Positions 56,342 through 64,000 of a DNA stretch of 64,000 nucleotides are shown one piece after another. Position 1 is the first letter of the stretch; each line of letters begins with the position of its first letter. The notes under the pieces were generated by a model. That model was not told where the DNA came from, did not search any database, and saw only the letters and a list, made by a program, of their open reading frames with translations. A program made the position numbers and the translations under genes. The DNA comes from Pseudomonadota bacterium (GTDB taxonomy: Bacteria; Pseudomonadota; Gammaproteobacteria; Xanthomonadales; Xanthomonadaceae), in NCBI GenBank assembly GCA_018242425.1, contig JAFEBX010000009.1, positions 266,124-330,123 of the forward strand, in the 5' to 3' direction.

Positions 56342-58986
56342 TCGCGCGCTGGCTCGGACTGGCGCTGGCGGCGACGGTGCCGCTTTCCGCGCATGCCGGG
56401 GCTGGTGCAAATGGCGTGTCGATCCAGTCTCTCGACGGCGCTTGGTCGTTCCGCCTGCAACCCGGCGACAAGCAGGCCGCCGATCACCACGCAATGACGA
56501 CGTGGCGACGCGCGACGGTGCCGGGCACGGTGCATACCGACCTCCTCGCCAGCCACCAGATCCCCGATCCCTACGTCGGTGCGCCCGAAGCGGGATTGCA
56601 GTGGATCGGCCTGGCCGGCTGGGAATATCGCCGCAGCTTCGATGTCGATGCCGTGGCCTTGCGCGCACGCCGCAACGACCTGGTGTTTGCCGGACTCGAC
56701 ACCCTCGCCGATGTCTGGCTCAACGGCGAACGCATCCTCTCCGCGGACAACAGCTTCCGCACCTGGCGCGTGCCGGTGCATGGCCGCTTGAAGGCACATG
56801 GCAACGAACTGCGCGTGGTCTTCCATTCGCCGATCGCCACCCTGCTGCCGCAGGTGCAGGCGATGCCGCACAAGATCGCCGGAAATTACACCTCGCCCTA
56901 TGGCGACGAACCGAAGGACGCGATGACCGCGAACTTCGTGCGCAAGCCCGGCTACCACTACGGCTGGGACTGGGGTCCGCGCTACGTCACCGCCGGCATC
57001 TGGCAGCCGGTGTCGTTGCAGAGCTGGGACGATGCACGCATCGACGACCTGCAACTCCGCCAGGACCATGTCGACGGCGAACGCGCCGAACTGACCGCGC
57101 GCGTGCGCATCGACCCTGCCGCGCCCGCGCACTATCGCCTGCGCCTGTGGCAGATCGCGCCGGATGGCAGGCGCTCCGCCGTTGGCGGTCGCGAAGTCGA
57201 CGCGACCACGATGTCGACTGTCGATATTCCGGTGCGCGTGGACCATCCTCAGCGCTGGTACCCGAATGGGTATGGCGCGCAACCGCTGTATCGCTATGAA
57301 GCGGAAGTGCTGGCGAACGATCGCGTGGTTGATCGCTTCACCCGCCGCACCGGCCTGCGCAGCATCGAGCTGCGCCGCGAGAAGGATGCCTCCGGCCGCA
57401 GTTTCGATTTCGTGGTCAACGGCATCCCGGTATTCGCCAAGGGCGCGAACTCGATTCCCTTCGACATGTTCGCGCCGCGACCGAGCGATGCGCAGATCCG
57501 CGGCATCCTGCAGTCGGCGCGCGACGCCAACATGAACATGTTGCGCAGCTGGGGCGGTGGCTATTACGAGCGCGATGCGTTCTTCGATGCCGCCGACGAA
57601 CTCGGGTTGATGGTGTGGCAGGACTTCATGTTCGGGGGCGGCATGCAGCCCGCCTACGATCCGGCATTCCGCGCCAATGTCGTCGCCGAAGCGCGCGACC
57701 AGCTGCAGCGTTTGCGCAACCATCCCAGCGTCGTCCTGTGGTGCGGCAACAACGAGGAAGAGATCGCCTGGAAATACTGGGGGCACGGCAAGGATCTGAC
57801 CGCTGCCGATCCCGCGTTCGCGAAGAAGGTCTGGGACGGCTGGCAGCAGTTGTTCGACCGCGACCTGCGCGAAATGGTTGCGCAGGAAAGCGGCGGCATC
57901 GCCTATTGGCCGAGCAGCCCGAGCGCCGACGACATGGCCGGCAAGGCCGACATCAACGATTCCGGTGACCGCCACTACTGGGAAGTCTGGGGCGGTCCCG
58001 CCTACCCCTATGAAAAGTATCTCGAGATCACGCCACGCTTCATGTCGGAATACGGACTGCAGGCGTGGCCGGAGATGCGCACGATCCGCGCCTTCGCCGG
58101 CAGGCAGCCACTGGCGACCGACAGCCCGGTGATCGTCGCCCACCAGAAGTTCATGGCCGGCAAGGGCAATGAGCGGCTGATGCACTACATCACCATGGAA
58201 TACGGGACGCCGCGCGATTTCTCCGACTTCGTCTACCTGAGCCAGGTGATGCAGATGGATGGCATCTCGCTGGCTGCGCTGCACCATCGCGCAAGCAGGC
58301 CGGTGACGATGGGTTCGCTGTACTGGCAACTCAACGACGTCTGGCCGGGTGCATCGTGGTCGGGCATCGACTGGTTCGGTCGCTGGAAACCGCTGAACTT
58401 CGCCGCGCGTCGCTTCTATGCGCCGGTGGCGGTGGCCGCACTGCGCCAGAACGGTCGCACCACGGTGACGCTGTTGTCGGATCGCACCACGGAACGCCAT
58501 GGTCGCTTGCGCATGCGTCTGTTCGATCTCGATGGCAAGCTGCTGCGTGACGACACCACGAACGTGACGCTGCCGCCGCTGAGTGCATCAGTGGCGATGA
58601 CGCTGGACGATGCGCAATTGCTGCGCGGCATCGATGCGAAAAAAACCGTTGCCGCATTCGATCTTGCCGTCGAAGGCGAGCCTGTTTCGCGCGGCGTGGT
58701 CTGGTTCGCCCACGCCAAGGATATCGCCTGGCCCGACCCCGGCTTCCGCCGCGAGTGGTCGCGCGATGGCAAGACCCTGCGCCTGACCACCGATCGCATC
58801 GCACGCGCGGTCTGGCTCGACTTCGGCGATCTCGATGCCACGCCGTCCGACAACGCATTCACCCTGTTGCCGGGCGAAACGATCACGCTGCAGATCCGCG
58901 GCAAGGCGTCGCCGAACCAATCTCAGGCCGCATTGCACATCCGCAGCCTCGCCGATGCGCTTTCTCCCACCTCAACCTCGAATTGA
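56338..58986 (+). CDS. Secreted beta-mannosidase (GH2)
   Basis: An 882-residue exported family 2 glycosidase; the start at 56338 begins a signal peptide (ends SAHA). Domains: sugar-binding jelly roll (about 25-200, with DGAWSFRLQPGD and DTLADVWLNGERI), an immunoglobulin-like domain, then the barrel. The acid/base is Glu473 in CGNNEE and the nucleophile Glu571 in MSEYG. The motifs HYGWDWGPR and LRSWGGGYYERDAFFDAADE are characteristic of beta-mannosidases, which cleave the Man-beta-1,4-GlcNAc core of N-glycans or mannooligosaccharides. Overlaps the halogenase-like gene and ends 4 bases before the epimerase gene. Confidence 0.93.
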   Translation: MIARWLGLALAATVPLSAHAGAGANGVSIQSLDGAWSFRLQPGDKQAADHHAMTTWRRATVPGTVHTDLLASHQIPDPYVGAPEAGLQWIGLAGWEYRRSFDVDAVALRARRNDLVFAGLDTLADVWLNGERILSADNSFRTWRVPVHGRLKAHGNELRVVFHSPIATLLPQVQAMPHKIAGNYTSPYGDEPKDAMTANFVRKPGYHYGWDWGPRYVTAGIWQPVSLQSWDDARIDDLQLRQDHVDGERAELTARVRIDPAAPAHYRLRLWQIAPDGRRSAVGGREVDATTMSTVDIPVRVDHPQRWYPNGYGAQPLYRYEAEVLANDRVVDRFTRRTGLRSIELRREKDASGRSFDFVVNGIPVFAKGANSIPFDMFAPRPSDAQIRGILQSARDANMNMLRSWGGGYYERDAFFDAADELGLMVWQDFMFGGGMQPAYDPAFRANVVAEARDQLQRLRNHPSVVLWCGNNEEEIAWKYWGHGKDLTAADPAFAKKVWDGWQQLFDRDLREMVAQESGGIAYWPSSPSADDMAGKADINDSGDRHYWEVWGGPAYPYEKYLEITPRFMSEYGLQAWPEMRTIRAFAGRQPLATDSPVIVAHQKFMAGKGNERLMHYITMEYGTPRDFSDFVYLSQVMQMDGISLAALHHRASRPVTMGSLYWQLNDVWPGASWSGIDWFGRWKPLNFAARRFYAPVAVAALRQNGRTTVTLLSDRTTERHGRLRMRLFDLDGKLLRDDTTNVTLPPLSASVAMTLDDAQLLRGIDAKKTVAAFDLAVEGEPVSRGVVWFAHAKDIAWPDPGFRREWSRDGKTLRLTTDRIARAVWLDFGDLDATPSDNAFTLLPGETITLQIRGKASPNQSQAALHIRSLADALSPTSTSN

Positions 58987-58990
58987 TGCC

Positions 58991-60280
58991 ATGAACATGC
59001 CTGCACCAGCCATTCCGCCGCTGCCCGACTTCCGCACGCCCGACGCGTTGCGCGAGCACATCCGCCAGACGATGGCCTTCTACCATCCGCACTGCATCGA
59101 TCCCGACGGCGGCTTCTTCCACTACTACATGGACGACGGCACGATCTACGACCGCAGCCATCGCCACCTGGTGAGCAGCACGCGCTTCGTCTTCAACTAT
59201 GCGATGGCCGCCAACGAGTTCCGCGAGGATGCGACGTTGCGCCAGCAATACCTCGATGCCGTCCATCACGGCCTGCGCTATCTGCGCGAGGTGCATTTCG
59301 ACCCGCAAGGCGGCGGCTACGCATGGACGATCCGCGACGGAAAGCCGGAAGACCTGAGCCAGCAATGCTATGGCGCGGCCTTCGTGCTGCTGGCCTATAG
59401 CTGCGGGTTGAAGGCAGGCATCGAAGAAGCACGGGCGTGGATGGGTGAAGTATGGGATCTTCTGGAAACGCGCTACTGGGAAGCCGGTCCCGGCCTCTAT
59501 CGCGACGAAGCGACGCGCGACTGGACGTTCTCCGACTACCGCGGCCAGAACGCCAACATGCACATGTGCGAGGCGATGCTTGCCGCGTACGAAGCCAGCG
59601 GTGAACAGCGCTATCTCGATCGCGCCCTGTTGCTCGCCGATCACATGACGCGCCGCCAAGCCGACAAGGCCGATGGACTGGTGTGGGAACACTACGACAA
59701 GGATTGGAACGTCGATTGGGATTTCCATCGCGACGATCCCAAGCATCTGTTCAAGCCATGGGGTTTCCAGCCCGGCCACCAGACCGAATGGGCCAAGCTG
59801 CTGATGATCCTGCACGCGCATCTGTCGAAAAACGGCGGTGCGCCGGAATGGCTGGTGGCGAAGGCACGCTTCCTGTTCGACGAAGCGATGCGCAAATCCT
59901 GGGACGACGAATTCGGCGGCATGGTCTACGGCTTCGCGCCGGACAAGCTGCGTGCGCCCGGCGTCGAAGGGCGCCTGCTCGCCGACGGCGAAACCTTCAT
60001 CTGCGACGAGGACAAATACTTCTGGGTGCAGGCGGAATCGATCGCTACTGCGGCGCGCCTCGCCGCGGTGACCGGCGATGCGCGCTATTGGGCGTGGTAC
60101 GACAAGCTGTGGCAGTACGCCTGGCAGCACATGATCGACCACCGCTACGGCGCCTGGTATCGCATCCTCGATCGCGAGAATCGCAAGTACAGCGACGAGA
60201 AGAGCCCGGCCGGCAAGACCGATTACCACACCATGGGCGCCTGCCACGACGTGTTGTCGGTGCTGCGCACGCACGGATAA
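58991..60280 (+). CDS. AGE family epimerase/isomerase, probable D-mannose isomerase
   Basis: A 429-residue cytoplasmic (alpha/alpha)6-barrel enzyme of the N-acylglucosamine 2-epimerase family. Motifs include FFHYYMDDGTIYDRSHRHLV, RFVFNYAMA, GQNANMHMCEAMLAAYE and KTDYHTMGACHDV, with the conserved Arg, Glu and His residues of the active site. The neighbours favour mannose-fructose isomerisation over GlcNAc epimerisation. There is no ribosome site; it starts 4 bases after the GH2 stop and is probably translated by re-initiation. Cellobiose 2-epimerase is an alternative. Confidence 0.9.
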   Translation: MNMPAPAIPPLPDFRTPDALREHIRQTMAFYHPHCIDPDGGFFHYYMDDGTIYDRSHRHLVSSTRFVFNYAMAANEFREDATLRQQYLDAVHHGLRYLREVHFDPQGGGYAWTIRDGKPEDLSQQCYGAAFVLLAYSCGLKAGIEEARAWMGEVWDLLETRYWEAGPGLYRDEATRDWTFSDYRGQNANMHMCEAMLAAYEASGEQRYLDRALLLADHMTRRQADKADGLVWEHYDKDWNVDWDFHRDDPKHLFKPWGFQPGHQTEWAKLLMILHAHLSKNGGAPEWLVAKARFLFDEAMRKSWDDEFGGMVYGFAPDKLRAPGVEGRLLADGETFICDEDKYFWVQAESIATAARLAAVTGDARYWAWYDKLWQYAWQHMIDHRYGAWYRILDRENRKYSDEKSPAGKTDYHTMGACHDVLSVLRTHG

Positions 60281-60292
60281 GGACGAACGAAC

Positions 60293-63200
60293 ATGGCGAT
60301 GCGTGCACGCACACTTTCCGTTTTCATCCTCGCCGCGCTCGCCGCCCACGCTGGTGCGCAATCGCGCCCGGCGCCGGCATTCGCGAGCTCGTTCGAACCG
60401 GGTGAGCCGCAGCCGCAGTTCAAGACCGATGGCAGCATCACGCTCGCGATCGGCGATGGCCCGGAAGCGCCGTACGCCGCCAAGGCCAAGGCCGGATACA
60501 GCGGCCTGCATGCCTTGCGCTACCGGGGCCATGGCGCGAGCGGGCGCACGCGATTGTTCGCGGTCGACATTCCGGTCGACACCGATACCGCGCTGTCGTG
60601 GCTGGTGCTGCCGGAAATCGTTGATGGCGATACCACCACGTCCACCGGCGTCGGCATCGACCTGGTGTTCGACGATGGACGTCGCCTGTCGCAACTCGGC
60701 GCGCTTGATCAACATGGCGCGGGAATCACGGCCGCACAGCAAGCCGCATCGAAGACGCTGTATCCGCAACAGTGGGCACGCAAGCAGGTGCGCGTGGGAG
60801 ATATCGCTTCATTGCGCGGCCACCGCATCCGCGCAATCGAGCTGGAAGTGCAGCCGATGGGTGGTGGCACCGCACAAGGGTGGGTCGACGATGTCGCGAT
60901 CGCCTCGCGGCCGCGCATCGTCAACGTCCACCCTTCCGATGACGTGCTGACCACGCGCGGCACCCAGTCGAACGGCACCTTCTCGCGCGGCAACAATTTC
61001 CCCGCGACCGCGCTTCCACACGGCTTCAATTTCTGGACGCCGGTGACCGATGCCGGCACGCTCGCCTGGCTCTACCGCTGGAACGAGGGCAACGACGGCG
61101 ACAACCGCCCGCGATTGCAGGCCCTGGCACTGAGCCATGAGCCGAGTCCGTGGATGGGCGATCGCCAGACCTTCCAGGTGATGCCGTCGCTGGCAGCGGG
61201 CGCACCGGACGCGGATCGCAAGAAGCGGGCATTGCCGTTCAGCCACGACAACGAGATCGCGCGTCCCTACCTCTACGGCGTCCGACTCGACAATGGCATC
61301 TCTGCAGAAATCGCGCCGACCGATCACGCGGCCATGTTTCGCTTCCGTTTCCCCGCCAACGACGGCAAGACCGGCAGCACGCTGTTGTTCGACAACGTCG
61401 ATGCCCGCGGCGGCTTGACGCTCGATCCCTCCACGCAAACGCTGAGCGGCTACACCGATACGCGCAGCGGCCTCTCGAACGGCGCCGGACGAATGTTCGT
61501 CTACGCGCGTTTCGACCAGCCCTGGCGCGACAGCGGCGCGATCAAGACCGGCCGCCCGACCGGCTACGTCAATTTCACCACTGGCGTCGATCATGAAGTG
61601 CGCATGCGCATCGCGACATCACTGATCTCGGTTGAGCAGGCCAAGCACAATCTCGAACTGGAAATCGGCGATGCTGCGTTCGACGCCATCCGCGATCGCG
61701 GGCAGGCGGCGTGGGACGCGGTGCTCGGTCGCGTCCGCATCGCCGGCGCCAGCGATGACCAGCGCACCACGACCTATTCCAATCTCTATCGCCTGTTCCT
61801 CTACCCCAACAGTGCGCACGAGAACATCGGTACCAACGCGAAGCCGAAGTGGAGGCATGCAGACCAAAGCGCCTGGTCGAAAGACAATGCCGGTGGTGAT
61901 GCGTTGCGCACATCGGCACGCGTGCTGCCCGGCAAGCTCTACGTCAACAACGGCTTCTGGGACACCTATCGCACCGCGTGGCCCGCGTATGCATTGCTCG
62001 CGCCGAAGCAGGCCGGCGAGATGGTCGACGGCTTCCTCCAGCAATACCGCGACGGTGGCTGGGTCGCGCGCTGGTCGTCGCCCGGCTATGCCGACCTGAT
62101 GGTGGGCACCAGTTCCGATGTCGCCTTCGCCGATGCCTGGCTGAAAGGCACCCGCGGCTTCGATCCGCGCGAAGCCTACGCCGCAGCATTGCGCAACGCG
62201 ACCACGATCGCGCCGGCGCCCAATGTTGGTCGCAAGGGCATGGCGGCATCGCCCTATCGCGGCTACATCGACACCGGCGTCGGCGAAGGCCTGTCATGGA
62301 GCCTGGAAGGCGGGCCCAACGATTTCGGCATCGCGCAACTGGCCGAAGCACTGGCGAAATCCTCACGCGACCCGAAGGATGCACGCCGCTACAGCGACGA
62401 GGCCGCGTATTTCCGCGGACGTGCGCTCGACTACACGCGGTTGTTCGATCCGGCGACCGGGTTCTTCCGCGGTCGCCAGGCCGATGGCAACTGGCAACAG
62501 CCGGCGACTGCGTTCGACCCGCGCGTCTGGGGCGGCGACTACACCGAGGGCAATGCCTGGACCTATGCCTTCCCGGCGGTCTATGACAGCCATGGCCTTG
62601 CTGCGTTGTACGGCGGACGCAACGGGGTGGCGAAGAAACTCGATGCGCTCTTCGCGACACCGGAAACCGCAGGCAAGGAGTTCTCCGGCAGCTACGGCGA
62701 CGTGATCCACGAGATGACCGAAGCGCGCGACGTGCGCATGGGCATGTACGCGCACAGCAACCAGCCCTCGCATCATCTCGCGTGGCTGTATGACAGCCTT
62801 GGCCAGCCATGGAAGACGCAGGCACTGACCCGCGAGATCCAGCGCCGGCTCTATCTCGGCAGCGAGATCGGCCAGGGCTACCCCGGCGACGAGGACAACG
62901 GCGAGATGTCGGCGTGGTACGTGTTCGCGATGCTCGGCCTGTATCCGCTGCGGATGGGCGCGCCGGAATACGCGATCGGCTCGCCGGCATTCGATCGCGT
63001 AGACGTCACCATGGACAACGGCCGGACGTTGCACGTGATCGCGCACGGCAACAGCCTGCAGAACGTCTACGTGCAGTCGCTGAAGATCAATGGCAAACCG
63101 TGGACGAAAGCCTGGCTGCCACATGCGGCGATCGCCAATGGCGGCACCCTCGAATTCACCATGGGTCCGAAACCATCGCGCTGGGGCAGCAGCGAACGCG

Positions 63201-63664
63201 ATCTCGCGCCGTCACTGACAGCCGCCGGGCAAACGCCGAAACCTTTGTGCGATCTCGCGCCGCAACTGGCGTCTTCGACATTCGCGAACGGGAGTTCCGC
63301 GAAAGCTCTGGTCGATGGCGATGCGATGACCGGCGTGGCGATTGCCAGCGATAACCGCGAAATGCGCCTGCGTTTCGATCAGCCACGGAAGATCGATTTC
63401 TACACGCTGACGACGGGCGAACATGCCGATGCGCTCGCGCTGGGCTGGATCCTGCAAGGCCGCAGCGACAACGGCGCCTGGCATGACATCGATCGTCGCA
63501 CGCGCGAAGCCTTCCCGTGGTCGCGGCAGTTGCGGCCGTTCCGCGTCATGCATCCGCAGGCGTGGCGCGAATTGCGCTTGCGTTTCGATGGCACGACGAA
63601 GTTCGATCTCGCGGAAGTGGGGTTGATGGACGCGCGACGCTTTGATGTGGCTTGCTCGAAATGA
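60293..63664 (+). CDS. Multidomain secreted GH92 alpha-mannosidase
   Basis: An 1123-residue exported family 92 enzyme. Signal peptide about 1-22 (ends HAGA). Residues about 25-205 form an extra galactose-binding-like beta-sandwich; the GH92 sandwich starts near SNGTFSRGNNFPATALPHGF; the (alpha/alpha)6 domain carries the likely acid Glu752 in YTEGNAWTY and the bases Asp866/Asp868 in GDEDNGEMSAWYVF. A C-terminal F5/8 type C (CBM32-like) domain covers about 985-1118 (ALVDGDAMTGVAIASDNREM, IDFYTLTTGEHADA). The GH92 gene at 46741 has neither flanking domain. AAGGA lies 9 bases before the ATG. It is the last gene of the locus, followed by repeat copy 3. Confidence 0.93.
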   Translation: MAMRARTLSVFILAALAAHAGAQSRPAPAFASSFEPGEPQPQFKTDGSITLAIGDGPEAPYAAKAKAGYSGLHALRYRGHGASGRTRLFAVDIPVDTDTALSWLVLPEIVDGDTTTSTGVGIDLVFDDGRRLSQLGALDQHGAGITAAQQAASKTLYPQQWARKQVRVGDIASLRGHRIRAIELEVQPMGGGTAQGWVDDVAIASRPRIVNVHPSDDVLTTRGTQSNGTFSRGNNFPATALPHGFNFWTPVTDAGTLAWLYRWNEGNDGDNRPRLQALALSHEPSPWMGDRQTFQVMPSLAAGAPDADRKKRALPFSHDNEIARPYLYGVRLDNGISAEIAPTDHAAMFRFRFPANDGKTGSTLLFDNVDARGGLTLDPSTQTLSGYTDTRSGLSNGAGRMFVYARFDQPWRDSGAIKTGRPTGYVNFTTGVDHEVRMRIATSLISVEQAKHNLELEIGDAAFDAIRDRGQAAWDAVLGRVRIAGASDDQRTTTYSNLYRLFLYPNSAHENIGTNAKPKWRHADQSAWSKDNAGGDALRTSARVLPGKLYVNNGFWDTYRTAWPAYALLAPKQAGEMVDGFLQQYRDGGWVARWSSPGYADLMVGTSSDVAFADAWLKGTRGFDPREAYAAALRNATTIAPAPNVGRKGMAASPYRGYIDTGVGEGLSWSLEGGPNDFGIAQLAEALAKSSRDPKDARRYSDEAAYFRGRALDYTRLFDPATGFFRGRQADGNWQQPATAFDPRVWGGDYTEGNAWTYAFPAVYDSHGLAALYGGRNGVAKKLDALFATPETAGKEFSGSYGDVIHEMTEARDVRMGMYAHSNQPSHHLAWLYDSLGQPWKTQALTREIQRRLYLGSEIGQGYPGDEDNGEMSAWYVFAMLGLYPLRMGAPEYAIGSPAFDRVDVTMDNGRTLHVIAHGNSLQNVYVQSLKINGKPWTKAWLPHAAIANGGTLEFTMGPKPSRWGSSERDLAPSLTAAGQTPKPLCDLAPQLASSTFANGSSAKALVDGDAMTGVAIASDNREMRLRFDQPRKIDFYTLTTGEHADALALGWILQGRSDNGAWHDIDRRTREAFPWSRQLRPFRVMHPQAWRELRLRFDGTTKFDLAEVGLMDARRFDVACSK

Positions 63665-63676
63665 GGAACGCGCCGG

Positions 63677-64000
63677 AAAAGCATCGCCCGGCTGAGCGCC
63701 TGTTGCGTTCAAGGCACGCGCTGGCTTGGCGGGTGGCCAGCTCCGGTGCGCGGGACGCCGCAAGTACGTCCATGCAGGCTCGTGCGCCGCATCCATGCGG
63801 CGCAACGCCCGCGCTCCGGACTGGCGCACCCGCCGCCGCGCGCGTGTCGCGGCTTCTCTAGAGGCTGGAATGCAACCACCGGCGGCGCCGTGCGGTTCGT
63901 CCGCTGTGGCCGACCATGCGAGGCATGGATGCCGAGCCGAGCCCCCATGGATGGGTTCACGGCGTGTCGGCCACTGCGGATAACCGCTAAAGGCGCACAG
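63677..64000. repeat. Dispersed intergenic repeat, copy 3 (long form, cut by window end)
   Basis: At least 324 bases beginning AAAAGCATCGC 12 bases after the GH92 stop. It has the palindromic arm (GGCCAGCTCCGG with CTCCGGACTGGC, and CCGCATCCATGCGG inside), then the shared blocks GGCGGCGCCGTGCGGTTCG, GAGGCATGGATGCCGAG and GTTCACGGCGTGTCGG. Its first 27 bases are the reverse complement of the last 27 bases of copies 1 and 2 (CAGGCGCTCAGCCGGGCGAT then GCTTTTC), so the terminal inverted repeat is longest here. No gene is seen in this stretch. Confidence 0.78.

Noticed and set aside
53339..56668. Minus-strand open frame of about 1109 codons opposite the TonB receptor, halogenase-like and GH2 genes
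   Set aside because: Spans three recognised genes in antisense and has Arg/Ala/Val-rich shadow composition.

Overview
This 64 kb window comes from a GC-rich gammaproteobacterial chromosome, most likely a Lysobacteraceae/Xanthomonadaceae member (Lysobacter, Luteimonas or Thermomonas-like). The reasons are the bioBFHC block divergent from comF, a TonB receptor paired with a tryptophan-halogenase-like flavoprotein inside a glycoside-hydrolase locus, two ECF43-type sigma factor/Ser-Thr kinase pairs, and dense GC3-rich coding with ATGA/GTGA overlaps. I cannot name the species. No insertion sequence, prophage, CRISPR array or rRNA was found; one tRNA (Arg, CCG) is present.

Layout. 1-3.9 kb: the 3' part of uppP, a META-domain lipoprotein, and an acyltransferase/hydrolase/PEBP operon. 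3.9-4.1 kb: a run of nested hairpins between divergent genes that looks like a small RNA. 4.2-21.9 kb: two sigma-factor/transmembrane-kinase pairs bracket nine minus-strand genes for signal-peptide-bearing proteins (two lipoproteins, an NHL-propeller protein, two paralogues of an unnamed family, a tiny CxxCH protein, a trimeric autotransporter adhesin and others). This is the least explained and most interesting part. 22-28.5 kb: patatin-like lipoprotein, mnmG, a 630-base gene-free stretch with a strong terminator, a small lipoprotein, a threonine-dehydratase-like enzyme and an ArnT-like glycosyltransferase. 28.8-34.4 kb: biotin synthesis (bioB-F-H-C), comF and ubiA. 34.5-37.8 kb: secreted GH20 hexosaminidase and GH29 fucosidase, then tRNA-Arg. 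38-46.7 kb: a kdp potassium-uptake operon led by an outer-membrane protein gene and including the tiny kdpF. 46.7-63.7 kb: a mannoside-utilization locus (two GH92 alpha-mannosidases, GH2 beta-mannosidase, AGE-family epimerase/isomerase, PfkB sugar kinase, LacI regulator, TonB receptor, halogenase-like protein).

How parts work together. In the mannoside locus, secreted GH92 and GH2 enzymes would release mannose from alpha-mannans or N-glycans, the TonB receptor would import oligosaccharides, the AGE-family enzyme would convert mannose to fructose, and the PfkB kinase would make fructose-6-phosphate. Palindromes with the core ATCGAT lie in the GH92/lacI divergent promoter and twice upstream of the TonB receptor, so one LacI protein probably controls the set. 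The nearby GH20/GH29 pair fits N-glycan or glycoprotein trimming. In the sigma/kinase region both sigma factors have replaced the usual acidic DAED patch of region 2.2 with D/E-T-T-A, as expected for sigma factors switched on by threonine phosphorylation; the adjacent kinases are intact and have a membrane helix followed by TPR-like repeats.

A repeat of roughly 230-330 bases occurs three times (1.3, 28.5 and 63.7 kb), each time just after a stop codon. It ends in short inverted repeats and contains internal palindromes, resembling a MITE-like or BIME-like intergenic element.
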